A stretch of DNA of 64,000 bases from Ensifer adhaerens (GTDB taxonomy: Bacteria > Pseudomonadota > Alphaproteobacteria > Rhizobiales > Rhizobiaceae): assembly GCF_000697965.2 (NCBI RefSeq), contig NZ_CP015882.1, positions 434,001-498,000 of the forward strand, in the 5' to 3' direction. Numbering within the stretch: the first letter of the stretch is position 1; the number at the start of each line of letters is the position of its first letter. Both the position numbers and the translations under genes were made by a program. Shown here in pieces: positions 54,819 to 63,442 of the stretch. Under the pieces are notes generated by a model, which was not told the origin of the DNA, did not search any database, and worked only from the letters and a program-made list of their open reading frames with translations.

Positions 54819-55057
54819 AAGCAAACTCCTTCTCGGAGTCTCAACTCACCGATGCAGACCTTGTTCCTTGTCGTGTTGCTAATTTATTGATGCCAAAAGA
54901 AATCGCCCCGAAAGGCGCCTGAGGGCGATGAGAGTGCGTTGTCTGCGTGGGCCGGCAGGATGGAATACAGCGGCCCCGCCCTAGAAACCGCCCGCGATGA
55001 AATCGGCCCCGTTCCCGCTTAATTTTCTCCTCGTCGCCAAGATGGAGGCCGAGTAGC

Positions 55058-55321
55058 TCAGTGGAGTGGGGAGGTCCTATCCTTGCGAATAATGACGCCG
55101 GCCCCCTCCTCGAACATCTTCTCCTTGGCATCCAGCATGAACCACCGGTTGTGCGCCAGTTCAATCAACGCGTCGGCGACCTCGCGCTCGCTCCAGCCGG
55201 CCGCCTCGCCATATTCGGCGACCGATTGGAAAACATCTTCCATTGCCATCTGACAGTCCAGATCTCGATCCGGGTACAAGCCCGTCTGTTTCGGCGATAC
55301 GTATCTTGGATGCTTTGCCAT
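55058..55321 (-). CDS. Hypothetical small protein
   Basis: The 87-aa product (MAKHPRYVSPKQTGL...) has AAGGAGGT 5-6 nt before the ATG at 55321, the strongest ribosome site in this part of the window. It has a helix-rich composition with SEREVADALIELAHNRWFML in the middle. I recognise no family. Confidence 0.6.
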   Translation of the reverse strand: MAKHPRYVSPKQTGLYPDRDLDCQMAMEDVFQSVAEYGEAAGWSEREVADALIELAHNRWFMLDAKEKMFEEGAGVIIRKDRTSPLH

Positions 55322-55504
55322 AACGGACCTCCTTGGATCCGCAGTAGAGCGCATCAAGCTATCCTCAAGCTTTCGCTAAAACGCGTGCGACTTTCCTTCC
55401 CGGCTCCGCGCCATCATCGTTGAAGAGTGCGCGCGAGACGGCTGGGCCATCCGACGCGTTTGAAATCACGGGAGCCTTCAAAGCGCGAAGGGACGCAGTC
55501 CCAT

Positions 55505-55753
55505 CTACGACTTTCCTCGGGGCCTCCGGCGGGCAGCGGGAGAGCTTTGCCTGAACTTGGTGAGCGAGCGCCTGAGTTTCGCGATGTTCTTAGTGACGTG
55601 CTCGATGATGAGCAAATGCTTCCGTCGGCCCAGCGCGATGGCGCTTCCGCACCTTTCACAGGGGACGTGCTCGTCGTCCCTCACTCGGTCGACCGGTGTC
55701 CCGTTTTCGTGGCCGCACTCGGGGCACTCGATTTCGATCTCATCGTCAAACAT
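55505..55753 (-). CDS. Small zinc-ribbon protein
   Basis: The 82-aa protein has CPECG near residue 11 and CERCG near 33 (CxxC pairs about 20 residues apart), an arrangement of a zinc-binding ribbon. The C-terminal half is basic. GAGGGAG precedes the ATG at 55753; the in-frame start at 55786 is less likely. It belongs to a run of small reverse-strand genes; function unknown. Confidence 0.65.
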   Translation of the reverse strand: MFDDEIEIECPECGHENGTPVDRVRDDEHVPCERCGSAIALGRRKHLLIIEHVTKNIAKLRRSLTKFRQSSPAARRRPRGKS

Positions 55754-56112
55754 AACGCTCCCTCGATTGAAAGCGGATACCAACACGTCTGAAATTGGTG
55801 ATCAATGCTTAGGCGCTTACTCAAATGGGGCTACAATTCCGCCGTGACCCGCGCATCATCACCCCGACCATTGCCACTCGGGTGAGCCGGTTTCGACAAG
55901 TCCTGCAACGTTCCAGGCCAGGTTGGCCTTTGGCATCGGGACCTCGCCGTCTGGCTTATTTGTGCGTCCGTTCTAATATTATCAGTTTGGTTGGTGCTGA
56001 TCGGCAGTGCCTATGGATGGATGACGCCTGCCCGTAGCTTGAGAACCACCGGGCCGGAGGGTTCGCAATTGGAGACCAGAAGGGGTACGCCTGGAAGGTC
56101 CCGGGAGGTTCG
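55754..56112. other. 359-bp gene-free stretch
   Basis: This divergent intergenic region probably holds the promoters of the zinc-ribbon gene and the AI-2E permease. I see no hairpin or clear promoter elements. Confidence 0.4.
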
Positions 56113-58083
56113 ATGCTGAGATTTTCGCGCAAGAGTGGGAAAGAACCGGTCAATATGGCCGTCGAATTGCATCCGCTGACCTTGTCGCGGGCCGCTGCTG
56201 AGACTTCGAAACTGCCAACGCTTGCAGCAATTGCTGCAACGGTGGCGGTGCTCTACATTGCCAGGGATGTCTTCCTTCCTTTGGCGATTGCCATCCTTTT
56301 GACTTTTGCTCTTGCACCCGTTGTCTCAAGGCTGCGCCGCGCCGGCTGCCCTCGCTCGGTCGCGGTTATCGGAACCGTGACGATGGCTTTCCTGTTCCTC
56401 AGCGCATTTGGCGTCATGGTGGCGCTGCAAATCAGCGAGGTCGCGCGGGATGTGCCGAGATACCAGTCAAATATTGTCGAGAAGGTCCGCTCTCTAAAAG
56501 AGGCTGGATCGGACAGCCAGATACTCGATCGACTGAGTCGGGTGATGGAGCGGATCAGCGTCGAGCTCAGCCGACCTGAAAAAGATGTGGCTGTGTCGCC
56601 CGCGACCGCTCCTGAACCGAAGCCGCTTCTGGTAGAGATATTTTCGCCGCAGCGCCCGATCGAAATCCTGATGAGCGTCATCAATCCGCTCCTAGGTCCC
56701 TTGGCAACCGCTGGCCTCGTCATCGTTGTCGTCATCTTCATGCTGTTCGAGCGAGAGGATCTGCGCGACCGATTCATTCGGCTTGTCGGGTATGGCGATC
56801 TTCATCGAACGACCGAGGCACTCCAAGATGCGGGCGCTCGTGTGGGCCAGTATTTGCTCATGCAACTTGTCGTCAACATCACCTATGGGGTGCCGCTCGC
56901 GATTGGCCTTTGGTTTTTAGGGATTCCAAACGCACTTTTGTGGGGGATGCTGGCGATCATGCTGCGCTTCGTGCCCTATATCGGCCCGGTGATTGCTGCT
57001 GCGTTGCCCCTGTTTCTCGCGTTCGCAGCAGCTCCGGGCTGGAGCTTGGTGGTTCTGACGCTTGGGCTCTTCATTGCTCTTGAACTTTTAAGCAACAACG
57101 TTGTCGAGCCCTTGCTATATGGGTCTCGCACAGGACTGTCTCCCCTTGCGATCATTGTTGCTGCCATCTTCTGGGCCTGGCTCTGGGGCCCGGTTGGACT
57201 GGTACTGTCGACCCCGCTCACCGTCTGCCTGGTTGTGCTTGGCCGTCACGTCCGGCAGTTCGAATTCCTCGAAATTCTGTTGGGCAATGAGCCCGTCCTC
57301 AATCCGAAAGAGCGCCTTTACCAACGGTTGCTGGCGGGAGACCCGGACGAAGCAACGGATAATGCAGAGGAGATGCTTGAGGAAATGTACCTCGTCGAAT
57401 TTTACGACACGGTTGCCATTCCCGCGCTGCTTCTGGCCGAAACTGACCGTATGCGTGGTGCCTTGACGGAAGAGCAAGGAGCACGGGTTGCCGAAAGTGC
57501 AGGTACACTGGTTGCCAACCTCGAGGAGATCGCGGTTGAAGAGGAAGACAAAGACAAAGACAAAAGCGAAGATCCCGACCGCGACACCGATGAAAAAGAG
57601 AACGATTATGAACTCCCTCCTGGTGAAGGGCGATCCGTGCTTTGCCTAGGAGGGCGAAGTGCGCTCGATGATGTCACGGCGATGATGCTCCTGCAGGTTC
57701 TGCGGGTACAAGGGGCGGACGTCAATTACTTCAGCCATGAAGCTCTCAGGCCGCAAAAAATCAAGGAGCTGCCGACAGAAGGTCGGCATGCCATCGTTCT
57801 CACTGTTCTCGATCGAGAATCCATGCGCCACGCCAAATTCCTTGTCCGTCGCCTGAAGCGACTGGCTCCTGGAGCGCGGGTCGGCATCGTCCTATGGCAG
57901 GACGTGGACGAACACGAAGCCGGGAAGTTCCTCGTTGAGGAAACGCAGGCGGACTTTGTCGTTTCTGCGATCACGGACGCCATCCGGGAGGCGCTGTCGA
58001 CGGAACCACCGCAACCCTTCAAGTCGGCACATCCGGGGAGCGCCGGTCGTGCGGCGGTGCGAGGGTCGGCCCATGGCGGATAG
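56113..58083 (+). CDS. AI-2E-family (PerM-like) permease with long C-terminal extension
   Basis: The 656-aa protein has an N-terminal AI-2E/PerM-type membrane region of about 8 helices (to about residue 390). This size is typical for the family. It then has about 250 extra residues: a helical segment, an acidic/lysine linker (EEEDKDKDKSEDPDRDTDEK) near 475-495 and a soluble domain (DDVTAMMLLQVLRVQGADVN, later VGIVLWQDVDEHEAGK). The second domain resembles a nucleotide- or cobalamin-like alpha/beta fold, though I cannot name it. GGGAGG precedes the ATG at 56113. The extension may be a regulatory or sensor domain. Confidence 0.85.
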   Translation: MLRFSRKSGKEPVNMAVELHPLTLSRAAAETSKLPTLAAIAATVAVLYIARDVFLPLAIAILLTFALAPVVSRLRRAGCPRSVAVIGTVTMAFLFLSAFGVMVALQISEVARDVPRYQSNIVEKVRSLKEAGSDSQILDRLSRVMERISVELSRPEKDVAVSPATAPEPKPLLVEIFSPQRPIEILMSVINPLLGPLATAGLVIVVVIFMLFEREDLRDRFIRLVGYGDLHRTTEALQDAGARVGQYLLMQLVVNITYGVPLAIGLWFLGIPNALLWGMLAIMLRFVPYIGPVIAAALPLFLAFAAAPGWSLVVLTLGLFIALELLSNNVVEPLLYGSRTGLSPLAIIVAAIFWAWLWGPVGLVLSTPLTVCLVVLGRHVRQFEFLEILLGNEPVLNPKERLYQRLLAGDPDEATDNAEEMLEEMYLVEFYDTVAIPALLLAETDRMRGALTEEQGARVAESAGTLVANLEEIAVEEEDKDKDKSEDPDRDTDEKENDYELPPGEGRSVLCLGGRSALDDVTAMMLLQVLRVQGADVNYFSHEALRPQKIKELPTEGRHAIVLTVLDRESMRHAKFLVRRLKRLAPGARVGIVLWQDVDEHEAGKFLVEETQADFVVSAITDAIREALSTEPPQPFKSAHPGSAGRAAVRGSAHGG

Positions 58084-58192
58084 GGCAGCCCTGGTGAGCC
58101 AATTCGTCGGACGGATCCAAGTCGAGTGCTATTTGTCTGGAAATGCTTCCCCCGAAAGGCGACGAAGCACGTGGACGTGCTAAACAGATTGT

Positions 58193-58420
58193 TCAGCCGG
58201 CACCTTGAGAGACACTAGGCAGCCAAAGTCCTTCAGCCCCTGGCCACCCGACTGCTGGAATGTCGCATTTTCTATCGAACTCGCCCACGGGCGCCTTTCG
58301 TACGCACTTCTTCAGCGCGCGGAATTCTAGTCCACCGGCCTGTGCACGGTCAGTTTCATCATCAGCGATTGCGACCAACGGGACGGCCAGCGCTGTAAGC
58401 AGGAGAAAGATCCTCACCAT
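58193..58420 (-). CDS. Small secreted protein
   Basis: The 75-aa product has a signal peptide (MVRIFLLLTALAVPLVAIADD) and a mature part with two Cys (KKCVRKAPVGEFDRKC). GGGAGC precedes the ATG at 58420. It is probably periplasmic; I recognise no family. A palindrome lies just upstream. Confidence 0.65.
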   Translation of the reverse strand: MVRIFLLLTALAVPLVAIADDETDRAQAGGLEFRALKKCVRKAPVGEFDRKCDIPAVGWPGAEGLWLPSVSQGAG

Positions 58421-58435
58421 GTTCGCTCCCATTAA

Positions 58436-58452
58436 GTAGATTATAAATCTAC
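58436..58452. promoter_or_regulatory. Palindrome upstream of the small secreted protein gene
   Basis: GTAGATT-ATA-AATCTAC is a perfect 7-bp inverted repeat with a 3-bp centre. It lies 16 nt upstream of the start on the reverse strand, so it could be an operator or an mRNA hairpin near the ribosome site. Confidence 0.4.
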
Positions 58453-58765
58453 AGTAGTGGGAGCCACTCGGTCTTTAGTCATTCTGAACTAGTACGGACG
58501 GATATTTACGAGCATTCAGGATTATCCATTTTTCCATGCGGGCAGTTTGGAGTAATCATACGATCAGGAGGCTCTTTTTTAGACCAGCAGCCGTCGATTG
58601 TTGATCTCATCTGCTTTCGGACGTCGATTGACTACATCCTCCGGCAGGATAATTCTTGATGTTCCCGTGGCGGCCTTTTGGGGCCGCTCCGATGAAGTGA
58701 CGGCAACGGTTGCGCGCTGTGGCTGTCAAACGCTCGGCTCGGGATCGGAGTGGTGGAGCTGCTTC
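58453..58765. other. 313-bp stretch between the small secreted gene and the caspase-like gene
   Basis: No gene is supported. An in-frame upward extension of the caspase-like gene from 58598 has no ribosome site. The stretch is AT-rich at its left end and may hold promoters for both genes. Confidence 0.4.
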
Positions 58766-60409
58766 ATGAATTCCCTTCGTGCCGCTGTCTTGCTCTTGCT
58801 CTTTTTTGTGGGCTCCCCCGTCTGGGCCGAAAAGCGCGTCGCGCTGGTCATTGGGAACTCCGCCTATAGACACGCACCTCAGCTCGCGAACCCGCAAAAT
58901 GATGCGGACGACATGGCGTCGAAATTGACAGCACTGGGCTTCGTGGTGGTAACGGGTCGGGACCTCGATCTGACAGGAATGCGGGGAGTGATCCGAGAGT
59001 TCGTCGGCAAGGTCGAAGGCGCAGACGTGGCGCTTTTTTTCTATGCCGGTCACGGGCTGCAGGTGAACGGTGGCAATTATATCATCCCGATCGACGCGCA
59101 GCTTAAATCGAACAATGATCTAGACTTCGAGGCGCTGCCGATCGAACTCGTGCTTGCTGCCATGGAGCGCAACGCCAAGGTCAATCTGGTTTTCCTCGAC
59201 GCTTGCCGTGACAATCCGCTCGCTACGACTTTGGCCCGGTCGCTCGGAACACGGGTCGTCGGTCGAGGCCTGGCCAAGCTCGATACTGGTGTGGGGTCGC
59301 TGATTGCGTTCGCCACGCAGCCGGGAAACGTCGCCCTTGACGGCGCCGGTCGAAACTCCCCTTTTACGTCGGCCTTGCTTCAACACCTCGGCACACCCGG
59401 GCAGAGCATAACGGATGACCTGATTGCTGTGCGTCGCGCCGTTTTGCAGGTCACCGGCGGTAAGCAGATTCCCTGGGATAGTTCCTCACTGACGGGCCCG
59501 GTTGTGCTGAACCCGGCGAAAATCTCCGAGACGCCAACGAACTCGGCGGTGGTCATATCGGACACCGACAGAAGTGTGGAGCTGTCCTTTTGGAATTCCA
59601 TCAAGGACGCGACCGAGAGGAACTTTTTTGAGGCCTACCTTCAGCAATACCCAAGCGGCGCCTTCGTCACGCTTGCGAAACTGAAAATCGCAGCGATTGA
59701 AGCGCGGGATAAGGAACGGGAGACGGCTGAACTGGGGCAGGGCGACCTCAAGCGTGCCGCCCTGCCGCAGGTCACCGGCGTGCCACCCGAAATTGCTAAA
59801 CTTGAGCAAACCACATCAGGCTTAAAGGGATCAAGCGCTCCGACCGGCCAAATGAGTGCCGGCGAGCTCACACTGATCGCCCAAAGGGAACTGGTGCGTG
59901 TCGGATGCCTTGAGCAGGTGGACGGCAAATGGGGTAGCGGCAGTCAGAAGGCGCTGCAAGCCTATGCCGAACGCAAGGGGATCAAGCTTGCCTCGCTCAC
60001 GCCCACCGAGGAGCTCGTGAATAGTCTGAAGGCGGCGGGTGGCCGTGTCTGCCTGCTCGTCTGTGGCAACGGAATGGAAGTCCGCCGAAATCGTTGCGTG
60101 GCGGCTGGTTTGAGCGTGTTCAATGGCGTGTGGAAGCTAACGAGGCATGCGACGACGGACTGCGGTGATTGGCGTGAGCTTTCAACGTCCGTCCTCGTAA
60201 ATGACGGTGTTGTATCCTCCAACTCGGGGCTTTCGGGGAAAGTCGCGAGGAACGGGACTATTAGTATGACCCTCACATTCGTCCATAAAGGCCGCAAGGG
60301 CGGCAACATCCTCACCGGCATGATAAAGGACGACAAAGGGAAAGGCAGGTTCAAGGGGACCGGGGCGGGCAGCGGTTGCTCAGTAACTGTCTCGATGAGC
60401 AGGATGTAG
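58766..60409 (+). CDS. Secreted caspase-like (peptidase C14) protein with peptidoglycan-binding-like region
   Basis: The 547-aa product has a signal peptide (AAVLLLLFFVGSPVWA) and a caspase-like domain with the His/Cys dyad H96 (YAGHGLQV) and C147 (LDACRDNP). The Asp/Ala-rich middle has a possible peptidoglycan-binding-like repeat (LTLIAQRELVRVGCLEQVDG, near residue 373), and a C-terminal region of about 130 aa follows. GGAG is 8 nt before the ATG at 58766. Rhizobial C14-family proteins (metacaspase-like) are known as exported cysteine peptidases, substrates mostly unknown. Confidence 0.85.
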   Translation: MNSLRAAVLLLLFFVGSPVWAEKRVALVIGNSAYRHAPQLANPQNDADDMASKLTALGFVVVTGRDLDLTGMRGVIREFVGKVEGADVALFFYAGHGLQVNGGNYIIPIDAQLKSNNDLDFEALPIELVLAAMERNAKVNLVFLDACRDNPLATTLARSLGTRVVGRGLAKLDTGVGSLIAFATQPGNVALDGAGRNSPFTSALLQHLGTPGQSITDDLIAVRRAVLQVTGGKQIPWDSSSLTGPVVLNPAKISETPTNSAVVISDTDRSVELSFWNSIKDATERNFFEAYLQQYPSGAFVTLAKLKIAAIEARDKERETAELGQGDLKRAALPQVTGVPPEIAKLEQTTSGLKGSSAPTGQMSAGELTLIAQRELVRVGCLEQVDGKWGSGSQKALQAYAERKGIKLASLTPTEELVNSLKAAGGRVCLLVCGNGMEVRRNRCVAAGLSVFNGVWKLTRHATTDCGDWRELSTSVLVNDGVVSSNSGLSGKVARNGTISMTLTFVHKGRKGGNILTGMIKDDKGKGRFKGTGAGSGCSVTVSMSRM

Positions 60410-60682
60410 TCTGAAACTCCGGCATGGGCTCTTGCGAATCGATCGCCCTCAGGTGCTTCCGTCGACGCCGTGGACATGAATGCCTGGAGATCGACGGCAT
60501 TCACGGTGGAACGCCCACGGACAACTTGTCTGCGCTCTGAGCCAACGCTGCAGCTCCTGTCAGCCAATGTGCTCGATACCAAGCGTAATGTGGGACATCG
60601 TCAACTGCAACGGGTTCGATCTAAGCTCGCGCCACTCGTCTTTCCAATAGATGCCGATCGATAAGCGGCTTGACCAAATCTC

Positions 60683-60728
60683 TTTGACAGCCTATTAGGG
60701 AACGATCGTTTCCTAATAGGCTGTCAAA
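60683..60728. promoter_or_regulatory. 46-bp near-perfect palindrome at the TetR gene start
   Basis: Arms of 17 bp (TTTGACAGCCTATTAGG and its complement) flank a 12-bp centre containing the palindrome AACGATCGTT, with one G/T mismatch pair. The right arm ends on the A of the TetR ATG (60728). The ribosome site AGG lies inside the right arm. It could serve as TetR operator and, as RNA, hide the start of translation. It also contains TTGACA at 60684-60689. Confidence 0.75.
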
Positions 60729-61339
60729 TGAATTCCGAAAGAAACTCCCATCGCTCCGTCGGGCGCCCCCGCGAGTTCGACATGACCCAAGCTCTGGATG
60801 CGGCGATCCGCATATTTTCGGAGAGGGGCTATCACGGAACCTCCATCGCAGAACTGAAAGCCGAAATGGGACTGACTGCCGGCAGCCTGTACAAGGCGTT
60901 TCAGGACAAGCGTGACATCTTCGTCGCTGCCTACGACCGCTATAAACAGGTCCGAGCTGACCTTCTGGAACAGGCATTGTCTTCAGCCTCCACCGGTCGC
61001 GAAAAGGTTGCCCGCGTCGTCAGTTTCTATGCCATGTCCGCCTGTGGTGAGACCGGCAGGCGTGGATGCCTGGCCATCGGTGCCGCCGTGGAACTGGTTC
61101 TGTCCGATGCCGAGATCGCCGCCAAGGTCGCAGGACACAATCGCAAGCTCGTCACGCGGCTCGAAGGTTTCATTCGCGATGGCCAGTTAGATGGTTCAAT
61201 TCGCCATGACGCCGATCCCGCGAGTACCGCGCTTGCGCTATTTTCCTATCTGCAGGGCGTGCGTATCGCCGGCAAGACCGGAGAGCTGGAGAACCAGCTG
61301 CTCCCTTCCGGTGAAGCAATCTTGCGCATTCTCGACTGA
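60728..61339 (+). CDS. TetR-family transcriptional regulator
   Basis: The 203-aa protein has a TetR HTH (GRPREFDMTQALDAAIRIFS and TSIAELKAEMGLTAGSLYKA) and a TetR C-terminal ligand domain. It lies 37 nt upstream of the MFS gene, so it probably represses the pair through the palindrome at its start. The ligand may be an exported drug or metabolite. Confidence 0.92.
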   Translation: MNSERNSHRSVGRPREFDMTQALDAAIRIFSERGYHGTSIAELKAEMGLTAGSLYKAFQDKRDIFVAAYDRYKQVRADLLEQALSSASTGREKVARVVSFYAMSACGETGRRGCLAIGAAVELVLSDAEIAAKVAGHNRKLVTRLEGFIRDGQLDGSIRHDADPASTALALFSYLQGVRIAGKTGELENQLLPSGEAILRILD

Positions 61340-61376
61340 TCAACCCGCCCGTCTCCTTTCTCCCAAGGCACATTCC

Positions 61377-62600
61377 ATGACAACTCCAGCTTCCCTCGCC
61401 CAGTCGCAGCGCCCGGCCGGTCTCTCCGCCGGCATGACTTTTCTGATGGCCGCCGCCTGCGGCCTGATTGCCGCCAACCTCTATTATACGCAGCCACTCG
61501 CCGGGCCGATCGCACTCGACATCGGCCTACCGGCTGAGGCAACAGGCTTGATCGTGACCGTGACCCAGATCGGCTACGGCCTTGGGTTGCTGCTCCTCGT
61601 GCCACTGGGTGATCTCCTGGAAAATCGTCGGTTGATTGTGACCATGATCAGCCTGGTTACTCTTGCCCTGATCGCGGCCGGGCTCTCCACCACACCTGGA
61701 CCCTTTCTCACCGCTTCGCTCGCCATCGGGCTTGGCTCGGTTGCTGTCCAGATGATCGTGCCGTTCGCGGCCAACCTTGCACCGGATGCCGTTCGGGGTC
61801 GCGTCGTTGGCAATATCATGAGCGGTTTGATGGTTGGGATCATGATGGCGCGGCCGATTGCCGGATTAATTGCCGGCGTCAGCTCCTGGCATACCGTGTT
61901 TTATGTTTCCGCGATCGTCATGGTCGGGCTTGGAGCCCTTCTATGGACGCAATTGCCGACCCGCATGCCTGCGGCGGGTCGATTGAGCTACGGCCAGCTG
62001 CTCAAGTCGATGGCCCAGCTTCTCGCGACGCAGCCGGTCCTGCAGCGGCGCGCCGCCTATCAGGCCTGTCAGTTCGCCGCATTTAGCCTCTTCTGGACCG
62101 TGACGCCGCTTTATCTTGCCGGGCCCAGCTTTGGGTTGGGTCATAATGGCATTGCGCTTTTCGCCCTGGCCGGTGTTGCGGGCGCAATTGCTTCGCCCAT
62201 CGCTGGGCGCCTTTCTGACAAGGGATTGGTGCGGCCGGCAACGGCATTCGGCCTTGTCAGTGTCGCGGCCGCTTTTCTGATGACGCAAATCTCTGAAGGT
62301 TCGACCTTTGCGCTCACATTTTTAACGCTTGCTGCAATCCTGCTCGACTTCGGCGTCACCATGACGTTGGTGACGGGGCAGCGCTCGATTTACGAACTCG
62401 GCGCGGACTTGCGCAGCCGGCTCAACGGCTTGTTCATGGCAATCTTCTTCACCGGCGGCGCCATTGGCTCTGCCCTGGGTGCCTGGGCATTTGCCTCTGG
62501 TGGATGGTGGCTCGCCTCCATGATCGGCCTCGCACTGCCCGCCACAGCGTTCGCCATCTTCCTGACCGAGACCCGGTCAGAACGATGCTCGGAGAGTTGA
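61377..62600 (+). CDS. MFS transporter (efflux type)
   Basis: The 407-aa protein has about 12 hydrophobic segments, the A-motif-like GDLLENRRLIV after helix 2 and an ANLYYTQPL start typical of DHA1-type exporters controlled by TetR genes. The ATG at 61377 has AAGG upstream; a start at 61191 would overlap the regulator. It is cotranscribed with the TetR gene. Substrate unknown. Confidence 0.9.
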   Translation: MTTPASLAQSQRPAGLSAGMTFLMAAACGLIAANLYYTQPLAGPIALDIGLPAEATGLIVTVTQIGYGLGLLLLVPLGDLLENRRLIVTMISLVTLALIAAGLSTTPGPFLTASLAIGLGSVAVQMIVPFAANLAPDAVRGRVVGNIMSGLMVGIMMARPIAGLIAGVSSWHTVFYVSAIVMVGLGALLWTQLPTRMPAAGRLSYGQLLKSMAQLLATQPVLQRRAAYQACQFAAFSLFWTVTPLYLAGPSFGLGHNGIALFALAGVAGAIASPIAGRLSDKGLVRPATAFGLVSVAAAFLMTQISEGSTFALTFLTLAAILLDFGVTMTLVTGQRSIYELGADLRSRLNGLFMAIFFTGGAIGSALGAWAFASGGWWLASMIGLALPATAFAIFLTETRSERCSES

Positions 62601-62760
62601 GCGAGTTCGGCATCGCATCCGTCATCGATGTACGCCTCCGCGCGATGTGACGGGTAGGCGGTCTCTTCCTGGTGCGGCCCACAGTCTTCTTTCGAGGTCT
62701 CTGTGCCCCGACCCTGTTGGTCATAAGCGCGCGGATAAAGCATCTGTCCGCCCATGTGGC

Positions 62761-63330
62761 TCAGCGATGATCGTCAACGATCGCCGCTGAGCCGGCCAAT
62801 GGCGCTGTACGGAGAGCGGAGATCTCGAAACAGACCGCTCGTTCGAGCTGCCAAGGTCCGCCTAGATATCTCCAGAGATCCAGGCCCTCCAGCGTTAACG
62901 ATCGTGGTTTGAAATCGTGCGTCAGTTGCCGGTGCAAGGTGTCTGCGGCTGACCGCGAAACCCTGTTCTGGACGGTGATATGCGGCTGCCACCTCTGCAT
63001 GTCCTGACCGCCCAGCCATGGCATGAAAGCGCGCTTTAGTTCTGCATAAAGGTCTTCAAGCTCAAGACTTCTGATCGTGAACGCCACACCCGCGCCGAGA
63101 TGGCGAACACTGGCTGCCTGCGCGCGGATCTGGTCACGCTTGGTGGCCGCGGCCTGCAATTCTCCAACGATCCGCTCGAGGTGTTCGCCCGGTAAACGAT
63201 TAAACATCGTGAGGTGAGCGCGGAGGAAGTTTCGCTCCGACGGGAAATGCGCGTTTCGAAGGCGATCGAAGATTTCAAGATCGATCTCCGCGATCCGGGC
63301 TGTGAGGATAAGCGGTTTGCGTGTCTTCAA
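62761..63330 (-). CDS. 2H phosphoesterase (2'-5' RNA ligase-like)
   Basis: The product is about 189 aa with two HxT/S motifs (HLTMF and HITVQ), the signature of the 2H phosphoesterase/2'-5' RNA-ligase family. The start is judged to be TTG at 63330, where AGGA lies 6-9 nt upstream. An in-frame ATG at 63378 gives a longer 205-aa product without a ribosome site. Function may be RNA or cyclic-phosphate processing; unconfirmed. Confidence 0.78.
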   Translation of the reverse strand: MKTRKPLILTARIAEIDLEIFDRLRNAHFPSERNFLRAHLTMFNRLPGEHLERIVGELQAAATKRDQIRAQAASVRHLGAGVAFTIRSLELEDLYAELKRAFMPWLGGQDMQRWQPHITVQNRVSRSAADTLHRQLTHDFKPRSLTLEGLDLWRYLGGPWQLERAVCFEISALRTAPLAGSAAIVDDHR

Positions 63331-63442
63331 GGCAATTCCTGTCGATGCTGAGTAGAGTACTTCACCAAGGCAGATCACCGCGTTCGCCGAGCGCCACCCT
63401 GGTGCCGCCCTTCATTCGGCGCATGCGCGCGCACAGTTCCAG

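Noticed and set aside
55048..55064. GCCGAGTAGCTCAGTGG, resembling the 5' part of a tRNA
   Set aside because: No matching acceptor stem, anticodon arm or T-loop follows.
58166..58181. AGCACGTGGACGTGCT inverted repeat after the AI-2E permease
   Set aside because: A 2-nt loop is too tight for a stable hairpin and no T-run follows on either strand.
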